Origin: QNZT01 sp964651755
GTDB lineage: Bacteria; Campylobacterota; Campylobacteria; Campylobacterales; QNZT01
Length of the DNA stretch: 64,000 nucleotides
NCBI GenBank assembly: GCA_964651755.1
Contig: CAZYZD010000001.1
Span: 1-64,000, forward strand
Reading direction: 5' to 3'
The notes beneath the pieces are model-generated. The model did no database searches, was not told the DNA's origin, and was given only the letters and a program-made list of their open reading frames with translations. How positions within the stretch are numbered: position 1 is the first letter of the stretch; each line of letters opens with the position of its first letter. Below are positions 42,772 through 51,237 of this stretch, one piece after another. A program made the translations under genes and the position numbers.

Positions 42772-43566
42772 ATGAATAAATCTTATATGAAATCAAGAAT
42801 ATTCACATTTTTGGCATTTGCGATACTCATGTACGCATTTGTCATACCGGCAGTATTTACGCATAATGTCGTAGAACTGAAAGAAGAAGGAAAAGGTGAT
42901 AAAATCTCAGAACTCTCTATAAAAGTCTGGGATTTTTACAATAAGAATGCATACAAGAGCCCTACTGTACCTAAAGATGTTGCAGGGAACCTCAAAAGAT
43001 TGATTGAAGAAGATATGGAAGTGGGTGTTGCCACAATGCCTATCTGGTATGTAGCACTTGAAGCACCAAACTATCCAAAAGAGTCATTTCCTGAGGGAAT
43101 TCCGGTTTACTACCATTTCGACGGATTTAGCGGAGATGTTTTTGAGATGGAAACCATCAACCACTTTATCGGTATGGATCCTATGAAAAGAGGTGCGCCT
43201 TACCTAAGAGCTGCTGCGCCTTATGCCCTGGTTTTTGTAGCACTGCTTTTTATTCTTTATATGCTATACGATGCGAAAATTCTGGATTATCTTATGCTTA
43301 TACCGGTTGCACTTCCTGTAATCTTCCTTGGTTTTTATGCCTATTGGCTCTACTGGTTCGGTCATCATATGCATGACTGGGGAGCATTTAAAATCAAACC
43401 GTTTATGCCAACCGTTTTTGGAGATGGAAAAGTAGCACAGTTTACAACACACTCCTACCCGACTACCGGTTTCTGGTTATTGATTGCGATCAGTATTTTA
43501 AGCCTTCTGGCAATTGTTTCCAAGAAAAAAGCCAGACGACTTGCGCAAGAACAAGAAAAAAAATAA
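42772..43566 (+). CDS. nosB: NosB membrane protein of the clade II nos cluster
   Basis: This 264-residue integral-membrane protein follows nosZ. It has an N-terminal helix (about 9-30), a periplasmic domain (about 35-140) and three or four C-terminal helices (about 148-245) with a basic tail. It matches the NosB of clade II clusters by position and topology; NosB is essential in Wolinella but its mechanism is unclear. The second ATG (42772) after GGGGGAA is chosen; another lies 9 bp upstream with no spacing for a ribosome site. Confidence 0.85.
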   Translation: MNKSYMKSRIFTFLAFAILMYAFVIPAVFTHNVVELKEEGKGDKISELSIKVWDFYNKNAYKSPTVPKDVAGNLKRLIEEDMEVGVATMPIWYVALEAPNYPKESFPEGIPVYYHFDGFSGDVFEMETINHFIGMDPMKRGAPYLRAAAPYALVFVALLFILYMLYDAKILDYLMLIPVALPVIFLGFYAYWLYWFGHHMHDWGAFKIKPFMPTVFGDGKVAQFTTHSYPTTGFWLLIAISILSLLAIVSKKKARRLAQEQEKK

Positions 43567-43585
43567 ATAATTAGGAATTCAAATT

Positions 43586-44803
43586 ATGAAAGCTGCTTTG
43601 GTTTTACTCCTTTTCGCATTGTCACTGAACGCAAATCTTTTGCAAGATGCTATCGACAATGCAAAAGAGGGTTCAAAACTGCAGCTGCCTGCGGGAGTTT
43701 ATAAAGGAAATATCGTTATAAACAAACCGCTGATTATTGAGGGAGCAAGCAAAAAAACAGTGATTGAAGGTGATGGTAAAGGTACCGTTGTTACTATCTC
43801 AACCTCATTTGTCACTCTTAAAAATCTCACTATAAGACGCAGTGGAGATCAACATGAAAGAGTCGATGCAGGTGTATCGCTCAAAAAAGTACACCACTGC
43901 AATATACTGAATTGCCATATAGAAGATGCACTGTTTGGTATTGACCTTCAGGAGACACATGAATCCAATATCAGTAACAATTTCATTACCTCCAAACCTT
44001 TTGACCTGGGACTGCGCGGGGATGCCATCCGGCTTTGGTACAGCAATGACAACATCCTGACACATAACCATATAACCAAATCAAGAGATTTTGTTGTCTG
44101 GTATTCTCATGGAAATTTGATTGCAAATAATTACGGCGAATTTGGCAGATATTCTCTACACTTCATGTATACCGGAAAAAATATCGTTAAAAACAATGAA
44201 TTTGTACATAATTCGGTCGGTATCTTTTTTATGTATTCCAAGGACACCATCGCCACAGGAAATATTGTTAAAAACTCACTGGGTACAACAGGTCTTGGAA
44301 TTGGTCTTAAAGATTGTTCCAACTATACTATCAAAGAAAATAAAATACTCTATTGTGCCAGAGGACTCTATGTTGACAGATCACCTTTTGAACCCGATAC
44401 CGTCAACCATATAGAAGACAATTATATTCTCTATAATAGTGAAGGTGTGCGTTTTCACTCTTTGAGTCTGCACAATATATTTAAAGGAAATATCATCAAA
44501 GGCAATATTGAAGCAGTAGTCAACGATTCATACAACACAAAAGTCACAGAAAATGTCTGGGACGGTAACTACTGGGACAACTACGAAGGCTTTGACAAAG
44601 ATGGTGACGGTATCGGGGATACACCGCACAATCTGTATTACTATGCTGACAAAATGTGGCTTTTAAATCCAAATGTAAAGTTTTTTTACGGTTCGCCGGT
44701 CATCTCAATATTGAATTTTCTGGCAAAACTGGCACCTATCTCGGAGCCTGTAAGATTACTGACTGATGAACATCCTAAAATGATGGAGGGGAAAATATTA
44801 TGA
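43586..44803 (+). CDS. nosD: NosD copper-site maturation protein
   Basis: This 405-residue periplasmic protein has a signal peptide (cleavage near 16, LNAN) and a right-handed parallel beta-helix of repeated NNxI/NxF rungs (about 40-330), including the LRRSG and GNYWDNYEGFDKDGDGIGDTP segment that closes the helix in NosD proteins. NosD works with the NosF/NosY ABC transporter to assemble the CuZ sulfide-copper site. It overlaps nosG by 4 bp. Confidence 0.95.
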   Translation: MKAALVLLLFALSLNANLLQDAIDNAKEGSKLQLPAGVYKGNIVINKPLIIEGASKKTVIEGDGKGTVVTISTSFVTLKNLTIRRSGDQHERVDAGVSLKKVHHCNILNCHIEDALFGIDLQETHESNISNNFITSKPFDLGLRGDAIRLWYSNDNILTHNHITKSRDFVVWYSHGNLIANNYGEFGRYSLHFMYTGKNIVKNNEFVHNSVGIFFMYSKDTIATGNIVKNSLGTTGLGIGLKDCSNYTIKENKILYCARGLYVDRSPFEPDTVNHIEDNYILYNSEGVRFHSLSLHNIFKGNIIKGNIEAVVNDSYNTKVTENVWDGNYWDNYEGFDKDGDGIGDTPHNLYYYADKMWLLNPNVKFFYGSPVISILNFLAKLAPISEPVRLLTDEHPKMMEGKIL

Positions 44804-45597
44804 CACCAGAAGAGAAAAAAAGAAGAGACTTTGTTAAACAGGTAACAGGTCTTGGGGTTTTGGGTGTTGCCGCAGCAGCAGGTATTTACTATGCACCAAA
44901 ACTCAAGATGGAAAAGCCAATTCTCAGACCTCCCGGGGCAGTCGACGAGGAGGATTATCTCAAGCTATGTATCAAATGTGGACAATGTCTGCAAGTATGT
45001 CCCTATGATTCTATTCTTTTAGAGGATATTGAAGGAGGGGCAAGTTTAGGAATGGCATATATCGATCCACTGAAACGCGGTTGCTATCTTTGTGAAGCAT
45101 TCCCATGTATACTTGCCTGCCCTACCGGAGCACTTGATCATGAAAAAGATGAAATCAAATATGTTCATATGGGTATGGCAGTCATTGTCAATGAGTCAGC
45201 ATGTCTGGCACTCAAAAATGAACCCGTTCCGGACAAAGCGATTGACCGTATTTATGATCATACAAAAATTCTAAGCAAAGAGGAACATACAGCACATAAA
45301 GTAATTATGCGCGGTGATGAAAATGAAAAAGAACAATTACAGAAAAAAGTTCTGGAAGATCTTGAAAAATTCAGAGGTAAACAGTGTACCATCTGTGCAG
45401 ATTTATGTCCTTTTCATCCAAATCCACAGGATGCAATCGGCATGGTTTCCAAAAATGGTGGACTCATACCTGAAATCAGAGAAGCGTGTGTTGGATGCGG
45501 AGCCTGTGTAGAGCTTTGTCCTACACAAGTACTCAACATCGTACCAAGAGCGACATATGACGATATTTACGGGAAGGGAAAACAAAACAATGGCTAA
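44800..45597 (+). CDS. nosG: NosG ferredoxin-type periplasmic-facing protein (NapG-like)
   Basis: This 265-residue iron-sulfur protein has an N-terminal KRRDFVKQVTGLGVLG, a twin-arginine-like export signal, and about four 4Fe-4S motifs, including CIKCGQCLQVCP (about 58-69), CYLCEAFPCILACP (about 88-105), CTICADLCP (about 196) and CVGCGACVELCP (about 228). In clade II nos systems NosG and NosH pass quinol electrons toward NosZ through NosC cytochromes. It overlaps nosD by 4 bp and nosC1 by 8 bp. Confidence 0.93.
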   Translation: MTPEEKKRRDFVKQVTGLGVLGVAAAAGIYYAPKLKMEKPILRPPGAVDEEDYLKLCIKCGQCLQVCPYDSILLEDIEGGASLGMAYIDPLKRGCYLCEAFPCILACPTGALDHEKDEIKYVHMGMAVIVNESACLALKNEPVPDKAIDRIYDHTKILSKEEHTAHKVIMRGDENEKEQLQKKVLEDLEKFRGKQCTICADLCPFHPNPQDAIGMVSKNGGLIPEIREACVGCGACVELCPTQVLNIVPRATYDDIYGKGKQNNG

Positions 45598-46156
45598 AAA
45601 AAACTGGATCATTATCTATGCTCTGGCACTGCTGTTAGCAGGTTGTGGCGGTGATAGTGCAAAACAAGAGACAAAAAGTGAAGCATCTGCTCCACAGATC
45701 AAAGTAACCGAAGGTGCTGTAGATACAACCGTCAAAGAGGGTGCTTCCAAAAGCAACAGCGGACAGTTTTACTACTCATACAATAAAGAGAAAAATACAA
45801 GCAACTACAATTCTGAGGAAAATAAACCAAGAACTACTATCGATGCTTACCTCAACATCAAATCACCTTATGAAAGAGTACGTATCACTATGATGATCAA
45901 ACGTTTAAGCAGCGATTATATCATCAAGTGTTCACCATGTCATGATGATTATGCAAACGGTGTCATCGGTCCTTCTCTTCTGGGAAAAGATGCACAGTTT
46001 ATCTATGAGAGAATCATGGATTTCAAAACCGGTAAAAAGAAAAATGTTCTGATGAAAGAGTTGATTTCTCAAATTGATGATACAAAACTGAAATCTATGG
46101 CGGAAGAGATCGCCAACTTTAACAAAGAGATCTTAAAAATGAGGAGAGGGAAATGA
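45590..46156 (+). CDS. nosC1: NosC1 lipoprotein monohaem cytochrome c
   Basis: The start at 45590 overlaps the nosG stop; the longer in-frame start at 45557 would place 11 non-signal residues before MAKKNW. The 188-residue product has a lipobox (LLAGC, about 19) and a single haem motif CSPCH (about 120) followed by GVIGPSLLG, shared with NosC2. It is an anchored periplasmic electron carrier between NosG/H and NosZ. The linker (30-100) is low-complexity. Confidence 0.9.
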   Translation: MAKKNWIIIYALALLLAGCGGDSAKQETKSEASAPQIKVTEGAVDTTVKEGASKSNSGQFYYSYNKEKNTSNYNSEENKPRTTIDAYLNIKSPYERVRITMMIKRLSSDYIIKCSPCHDDYANGVIGPSLLGKDAQFIYERIMDFKTGKKKNVLMKELISQIDDTKLKSMAEEIANFNKEILKMRRGK

Positions 46157-46686
46157 TAAAACACATAATAGCACTGATTGCTTTACTGCTTGCCATCTGG
46201 GCTTCGATCTATATGATGGGACTTGACAAGGAAGTGGAAAAGCTGGATCGTATTTCAGCACTGATTAAAAGTACAGCGATGGAAGATAAAAAAATCAAAG
46301 TACAAACTCATCAGCAAACTGCACCACAAACGCAGAATACTCAAAGTTCTACTGCAACAACGGAAAGCAGCAAAGATAAAGAGATTGCAGAAAAACTTAA
46401 AGCACTCAAAGAAAAAGCAGGAAATATTGCTGCATTTAAAGTAAGTCCACTTTACAAAAAAAGCTGTGCTTCTTGTCATGGAGCAACTGGTGAAGGTGTA
46501 ATTGGTCCAAAATTACGAGGAGATTCTAAAGAAAAAGTTTTACAAGCGCTGAAAGATTTTAAAAGCGGAAAACGAAAAAACTATGTCATGTATGGACTTT
46601 TGGGCAATATCAGCGATGCACAAATTGAAGAATTGGCAGAAGAGATCTCAACTTTTCAAGCTAAGCTAGAAGCAGCCAACAAATAA
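46153..46686 (+). CDS. nosC2: NosC2 membrane-anchored monohaem cytochrome c
   Basis: This 177-residue protein has an uncleaved N-terminal anchor (about 4-22), a Gln/Thr/Ser-rich linker (45-75) and a cytochrome c domain with CASCH (about 109-113) and GVIGPKLRG. It is a paralogue of NosC1 (46153 overlaps its stop by 4 bp) and would act in the same electron chain to NosZ. The C-terminal helix is shared with NosC1. Confidence 0.9.
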   Translation: MIKHIIALIALLLAIWASIYMMGLDKEVEKLDRISALIKSTAMEDKKIKVQTHQQTAPQTQNTQSSTATTESSKDKEIAEKLKALKEKAGNIAAFKVSPLYKKSCASCHGATGEGVIGPKLRGDSKEKVLQALKDFKSGKRKNYVMYGLLGNISDAQIEELAEEISTFQAKLEAANK

Positions 46687-46714
46687 ACAGATATATTATC
46701 TAAGGAGGGGAAAA

Positions 46715-47626
46715 ATGGATAGATATAATGCCAGTGTAAGAGACTTGATCAATGCTCCTTTTTGGTCAACCTTTTACTATAAAACCAAAGAGGGTAAGAC
46801 CAAACTCACTATCCGTGCTTGGAGATGGCTGAGTATTATTATCATCAATGTGCTCTTTTTCCTCTCCTTTCATATCGATATACAATTTTTGGAAGGTACA
46901 CTTAACGGATCAAGACTTTTGGGTTTTCACCTGATTGATCCTTTTACCGCACTGGAAATTTTTGCAGCAGAACACCATATTCATACCAATGTCATCATTG
47001 GAAGTCTTACACTGATTGCTTTCTATTTTCTGGCAGGCGGTAAAGCATACTGTGCCTGGGTATGCCCCTATGGTATGCTCAGTGAAATAGGAGAGTATTT
47101 TCACCAAAAACTGGTACGAAAAAAAATTATCAAAGAGAGAAAATTCAACCCAAATATCCGTTTTTTCTTCTGGGCAGTCTTTTTAATAGCCGCATTTGTC
47201 GACGGTTATCTTGTTTTTGAGGTTATCAATCCTATTGGAATTGTCAGCCGTGCTATTACTTACGGATGGAGTCTGGCACTGGTTTGGGTAATCGTCATCC
47301 TTCTTTTTGAGATCTTTTACTCCAGAAGAGCTTGGTGTAAATATATCTGCCCTGTAGGTACTACTTATAACTTTGTCGGCTGGGCAAGCCTTACCAAAGT
47401 ACAATGGGATATGAACAAATGCGACCACTGCGGTGCTTGTTTAAATGCCTGCTTTGAAGATCATGTACTCGAATTTATCAAACCAAAATATGATAAAAAA
47501 CGTGCAGAAAAAGGTATTGATAAACAGCTGGTTGTCAATGGTGACTGTACACTTTGCGGTCGCTGTTTCGATGTCTGCCATACTGATGCATACAATTATG
47601 ACTTCAGATTGAAAGATTTGGTGTAA
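46715..47626 (+). CDS. nosH: NosH quinol-oxidising membrane iron-sulfur protein (NapH-like)
   Basis: This 303-residue NapH homologue has four or five membrane helices. It contains the polyferredoxin-type motifs CAWVCPYGMLSE (about 113-124) and CKYICPVGT (about 210-218), which NapH uses on the membrane side, and two C-terminal 4Fe-4S motifs CDHCGACLNAC and CTLCGRCFDVC. It is expected to take electrons from menaquinol and pass them to NosG. The ribosome site (AAGGAGGGG) is excellent. The next gene starts directly at its stop (TAAATG). Confidence 0.94.
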   Translation: MDRYNASVRDLINAPFWSTFYYKTKEGKTKLTIRAWRWLSIIIINVLFFLSFHIDIQFLEGTLNGSRLLGFHLIDPFTALEIFAAEHHIHTNVIIGSLTLIAFYFLAGGKAYCAWVCPYGMLSEIGEYFHQKLVRKKIIKERKFNPNIRFFFWAVFLIAAFVDGYLVFEVINPIGIVSRAITYGWSLALVWVIVILLFEIFYSRRAWCKYICPVGTTYNFVGWASLTKVQWDMNKCDHCGACLNACFEDHVLEFIKPKYDKKRAEKGIDKQLVVNGDCTLCGRCFDVCHTDAYNYDFRLKDLV

Positions 47627-48268
47627 ATGTTAGTTATTGCAAAAGAGATTACAAAAAAGTTTATGGGTGAGTATGTACTCGACCACATAGACCTTACAAT
47701 CAACAAGGGCGACCGAATCGCCCTTATGGGACCAAACGGTGCCGGAAAAACAACATTGGTACGGGCAATGCTTGGCTTTTATCATCTTGACGGCGGGGAG
47801 ATGAAAGTACTTTCTCACGATCCAGTCAAAGAGAGAGTAGAAGTACTCAAACATATCAGTTTTATTCCCCAACTCCCTCCTCCGGTAAAACTGAGTATCG
47901 AAGAGTTACTCACTTTTGTAAGCAGAAGTTCCGGTATCTCAAAAGAGAAGATCTTCAGTGAGGCTTCCAGAATGGATCTGGATCTTAAAAGCCATATCAG
48001 AAAACCTTTTTACAAACTCTCCGGAGGGATGAAACAAAAACTGCTTATTGCGATTGCCCTTTCCAAAAAGAGTGATCTTCTTATCTTTGATGAACCAACA
48101 GCAAATCTCGACCCAAAAGGAAGAGAACAGTTTTACGAACTTTTAAAAGAGATCAATCCAAAGTGTTCCACACTTTTTATCACACACAGACTTGATGAAA
48201 TCGAAGCGCTGGTCAACCGAAAAATCTATATGGATCTCGGAAAGGTGGTAGAAGATGAAAAACTATAA
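47627..48268 (+). CDS. nosF: NosF ABC-transporter ATPase
   Basis: This 213-residue ATPase has Walker A GPNGAGKTT (about 36-44), a Q-loop, signature LSGGMKQKL (about 127-135) and Walker B LLIFDEPTANLDP (about 145-157). It powers NosY to supply a sulfur species for CuZ assembly with NosD. It begins at the base after the nosH stop and overlaps nosL by 14 bp. Confidence 0.95.
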   Translation: MLVIAKEITKKFMGEYVLDHIDLTINKGDRIALMGPNGAGKTTLVRAMLGFYHLDGGEMKVLSHDPVKERVEVLKHISFIPQLPPPVKLSIEELLTFVSRSSGISKEKIFSEASRMDLDLKSHIRKPFYKLSGGMKQKLLIAIALSKKSDLLIFDEPTANLDPKGREQFYELLKEINPKCSTLFITHRLDEIEALVNRKIYMDLGKVVEDEKL

Positions 48269-48725
48269 CCTTTTACTGATACTTCTCATCACACTGCTTT
48301 CACTTGGAGGGTGTGACAAAAAGATCAACAGTGGTCTGGAAAAAATGCACTGGGACAGAGACATGTGCGAACGCTGTAAAATGGCAATCTCAGAGCGAAA
48401 ATTTGCCGTACAGATAATCGACCCAAAAACCCAAAAATCCTATAAATTTGACGATATCGGATGTGCAGTATTGTGGCTTGATGAAGAGAAAATCCCCTGG
48501 AAAGATGAAGCAAAAATCTGGATTACCGATGCAAAAACAGGTAAATGGATTGACGCCAGAAAAGCAATCTACACTGACGACTCCATCACACCGATGGCAT
48601 TTGGTTTTGCAGCCTATACCAAAGAGACTCTGCCCAAAAATCATCATACTCTTCCATTTGACGAAGTTGTCAAAAAAATATTCCTGATAGAAAAACTCAA
48701 CACACAAAAGGTAGGTGCCCAATAA
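48255..48725 (+). CDS. nosL: NosL copper chaperone lipoprotein
   Basis: This 156-residue lipoprotein has a lipobox (SLGGC, about 18) and the NosL Cu(I)-binding motif MCERCKMAI (about 37-45), then the NosL beta-alpha fold with YKFDDIGCAVLWL and ITPMAFGFAAY. It delivers copper to apo-NosZ in the outer or inner membrane-facing periplasm. It sits between nosF and nosY, splitting the ABC genes; overlaps are 14 bp and 1 bp. Confidence 0.94.
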   Translation: MKNYNLLLILLITLLSLGGCDKKINSGLEKMHWDRDMCERCKMAISERKFAVQIIDPKTQKSYKFDDIGCAVLWLDEEKIPWKDEAKIWITDAKTGKWIDARKAIYTDDSITPMAFGFAAYTKETLPKNHHTLPFDEVVKKIFLIEKLNTQKVGAQ

Positions 48726-49552
48726 TGAAAAATCTTCTTTTAGTCGCTTACCTTGATATCAAAGAATCTTTGAGATCAAAATGGTTTTATGTCTATGCCG
48801 TTGTTTTCGGCGGGCTGATGGCACTCTTTTTCATCACTGGTGTTTCAGATGCTGTAGTAATGGGCTTTACAGGACTCAGTCGTATGCTTTTGATCTTTAT
48901 ACAAGTGACGATCATTATATTGCCTATCTTCATTCTCATTACCACGGTAAAGTCTATTTCAGGTGACAGAGAAAGCAATGTACTGGAATATATGCTCTCC
49001 TTTCCAGTCTCCCTGAAAGATTACTACTGGGGAAAAATGCTTGGTCGTTTTGCAACTGTTTTTCTACCTGTCTTTTTTGCCTTGGTTCTGGGGGTCGTTT
49101 TTGGATTGATCAAAGGCGGTGATCTGCCATGGGGTATGGTATTTCTCTACTCTGCCCTGCTCTTTTCACTCTGTTTTACCTTTTTGGGTATCGCTTTTTT
49201 TCTCTCTTCCATTGTAAAATCGACAGATATCGCACTGGGAAGTTCTTTTGTCGTATGGATTGTCCTTCTGGCATTTATCGACATTGCACTTATCGGTCTG
49301 ATGCTGCAAAACAGAATCAATGATGAGCTTATTCTCACCATCGCTATGCTTAACCCCATAGAGGTTTTTCGTATTGGTGCTATCACACTTTTTGACCCTG
49401 AGCTGACGGTCATCGGACCGGTAGCCTACTATTTGCTCGATACCCTGGGAACCAAGCTGTTGATTCTTTATGCTGTTATTTACCCTATTGCTGTTGGTGC
49501 TTTGTTTGCCTATTTTGGGTATATTGCATTTAGAAAAAAAGATCTTTTATAG
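48725..49552 (+). CDS. nosY: NosY ABC-transporter permease
   Basis: This 275-residue permease has six membrane helices and the NosY/ABC-2 signature LVAYLDIKESLRSKWFYVY at the N-terminus with SGDRESNVLEYMLSFPVS (about 79-96) as the cytoplasmic coupling loop. It partners NosF. It starts in an overlap with the nosL stop (TAATG) and is followed 9 bp later by a NosL-like gene. Confidence 0.94.
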   Translation: MKNLLLVAYLDIKESLRSKWFYVYAVVFGGLMALFFITGVSDAVVMGFTGLSRMLLIFIQVTIIILPIFILITTVKSISGDRESNVLEYMLSFPVSLKDYYWGKMLGRFATVFLPVFFALVLGVVFGLIKGGDLPWGMVFLYSALLFSLCFTFLGIAFFLSSIVKSTDIALGSSFVVWIVLLAFIDIALIGLMLQNRINDELILTIAMLNPIEVFRIGAITLFDPELTVIGPVAYYLLDTLGTKLLILYAVIYPIAVGALFAYFGYIAFRKKDLL

Positions 49553-49561
49553 GAGTCCACA

Positions 49562-50023
49562 ATGAGGATATTGCTTTTAATTATTTTATTTATAACAGGT
49601 GCTTTTGCAGGTGAAATCAAACTTACCGATCAAAATGCTACCGATCCGGTTTATATTCTCCCGTTGAAGAAATACCCCAACTGGCTTGCAGAAGCAGAGT
49701 TGAAAAACGGTAAAAAAGTACAGTTTGTCTCAGTTAAATCAATGATGCAAGTCTATCAACACCAGGATTATTTTCTCAGACATAAACTTATAGATGATAA
49801 TATTTCCAAAATCTATGTACAAGATTATATCAGCGGCAGACGCATAGAAGCACCCAAAGCAGTCTACCTCTTCGGAAGCCGTACCATCGGTCCTCACGGA
49901 GATGACCTGATCCCTTTTGAAAACGAAGAGAACGCCAAACTTTTCATGATGAAAAATGGCGGTACAAAAATTTTACCATTCAATAAGCTCTCAAAAGGGC
50001 TTATTCGATACCTTGATATGTAA
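49562..50023 (+). CDS. second NosL-like periplasmic protein lacking the copper cysteines
   Basis: This 153-residue exported protein (signal cleavage near 16, AFAG) keeps the NosL fold pattern: KNGKKVQFVSVKSMM, a 'YVQDYISGRRIEAPKAVYLFGS' type strand pair, and IGPHGDDLIPFENEENAKLFM. The N-terminal CxxCxM metal motif is absent; KYPNWLAEAELKNG occupies the place. It may have become a non-copper partner of NosL or NosD, or bind metal through other residues. It is part of the nos operon by spacing (9 bp after nosY). Confidence 0.75.
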   Translation: MRILLLIILFITGAFAGEIKLTDQNATDPVYILPLKKYPNWLAEAELKNGKKVQFVSVKSMMQVYQHQDYFLRHKLIDDNISKIYVQDYISGRRIEAPKAVYLFGSRTIGPHGDDLIPFENEENAKLFMMKNGGTKILPFNKLSKGLIRYLDM

Positions 50024-50035
50024 TAAGGAAAGAAA

Positions 50036-50557
50036 ATGAAAAGACCAGACCCAATAAACGAAGAGATCGAACTCAAAAACAATGTCTATATCGAAAGCGA
50101 TACTGACCTCAAGGGTATTATCACCTATGTTAACGACTATTTTGCAGAAATTTCACACTACTCTCCTGAAGAGTTGGTGGGGCAACCCCACTCTATCGTA
50201 CGTCATCCCGATATGCCAAAAATTCTTTTTAAAATCCTGTGGGATCGAATACAAAGCGGACAAAATTTTGTTGCAGCAGTAAAAAATCTGGCAAAAGACG
50301 GCAGATATTACTGGGTATTTACCGATTTTGAACCTATTAAAAATGAGGACGGAGAAACTATCGGTTACAAAGCTTCCCGTAAAAAAATCTCCAAACATGT
50401 TACTGACGTACTCGATCCAATCTATAAAAAATTGACAGAAATTGAAAAAGAGGGAGGCATGGAGGCAAGTGAAAAATATCTCACAGAGTTTTTAAAAGAA
50501 CATGGGGAAGACATCACCGTCGACAATTTGTTAGAAAATATTCACAGACTCTATTAA
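50036..50557 (+). CDS. Aer/CetB-type PAS sensor protein at the end of the nos operon
   Basis: This 173-residue soluble PAS protein is closely similar to the one at 6589-7101 over the whole domain: GIITYVNDYF, LVGQPHSIVRHPDMP, LFKILWD and DGRYYWVF, followed by the helical tail with DPIYKKLTEIEKEGG. The Trp in the DGRYYWV segment is a conserved FAD-contacting position in Aer-like domains. It begins 12 bp after the NosL-like gene with an AAGGAA site, so it is probably co-transcribed with nos genes. It would sense redox state or respiratory flux for chemotaxis; no receptor gene is adjacent. Confidence 0.85.
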   Translation: MKRPDPINEEIELKNNVYIESDTDLKGIITYVNDYFAEISHYSPEELVGQPHSIVRHPDMPKILFKILWDRIQSGQNFVAAVKNLAKDGRYYWVFTDFEPIKNEDGETIGYKASRKKISKHVTDVLDPIYKKLTEIEKEGGMEASEKYLTEFLKEHGEDITVDNLLENIHRLY

Positions 50558-50562
50558 CTGCT

Positions 50563-51237
50563 TTAGGAGGGGCTTAACCTCCCTTCCTCACCCTCTTTTC
50601 CAGAACTCATATAAAATATTCCGGTACCTATCTCCCTGGCTTCTTCTTCGTTATGTGTTACATAAACAAGAGTAAATCCAAACTTTTCCTGTAACCTGAC
50701 AATCTCTTTTCTGAGTCTTTGGTTCAATGCCTGATCCAAACTGGAGAGGGGTTCATCCATGAGTACTATTTTGGGAGAGAGTATAAGTGCACGTGCAAGT
50801 GCTACACGTTGTTGTTCACCTCCCGAGAGTTGGTCGATGCGTTTATTTTCATGACCGGAAAGTCCGACGAGGGAGAGCATCTGGGTTACTTTTACTTTTC
50901 TCTCTTTTGAAGGTACTTTTTTGATTTTCAAACCAAAGGCAATATTTTCATAGACATTCATATGCGACCAGAGCGCAAGATCTTGAAAGACCATAGCAAC
51001 ATCTCTTTGATGGGGAGGAACGATTATTTGTCCATCTTTGCTTACTACTTTTCCCTCTATCAACACTTCCCCTCTCATAGGTGCTATAAACCCTGCAATC
51101 ACTCGAAGCAGTGTACTCTTCCCAGATCCTGAAGCACCCAAAATCACCAGCCGTTCTTTTTTGGGAATTTGCATATTGATCTCTTTTAAAACAGTTTTTT
51201 CTTCATAAATAACAGAAACTTTCTGTAAGCTAATCAT
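50563..51237 (-). CDS. iron-type ABC transporter ATPase (FbpC-like)
   Basis: This 224-residue ATPase has Walker A GASGSGKST (about 33-41), signature LSGGEQQRV (about 133-141) and Walker B VLMDEPLSSLD (about 155-165) with the HNEEEA switch His. It lacks the long C-terminal regulatory domain of full FbpC/PotA types. It powers the permease with which it overlaps by 8 bp. The substrate is assigned as ferric iron from the operon type only. Confidence 0.88.
   Translation of the reverse strand: MISLQKVSVIYEEKTVLKEINMQIPKKERLVILGASGSGKSTLLRVIAGFIAPMRGEVLIEGKVVSKDGQIIVPPHQRDVAMVFQDLALWSHMNVYENIAFGLKIKKVPSKERKVKVTQMLSLVGLSGHENKRIDQLSGGEQQRVALARALILSPKIVLMDEPLSSLDQALNQRLRKEIVRLQEKFGFTLVYVTHNEEEAREIGTGIFYMSSGKEGEEGRLSPS

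Noticed and set aside
50566..50583. GGAGG/CCTCC hairpin between the PAS and the ABC ATPase genes
   Set aside because: Only 5 bp, no T-run, inside the ATPase reading frame.
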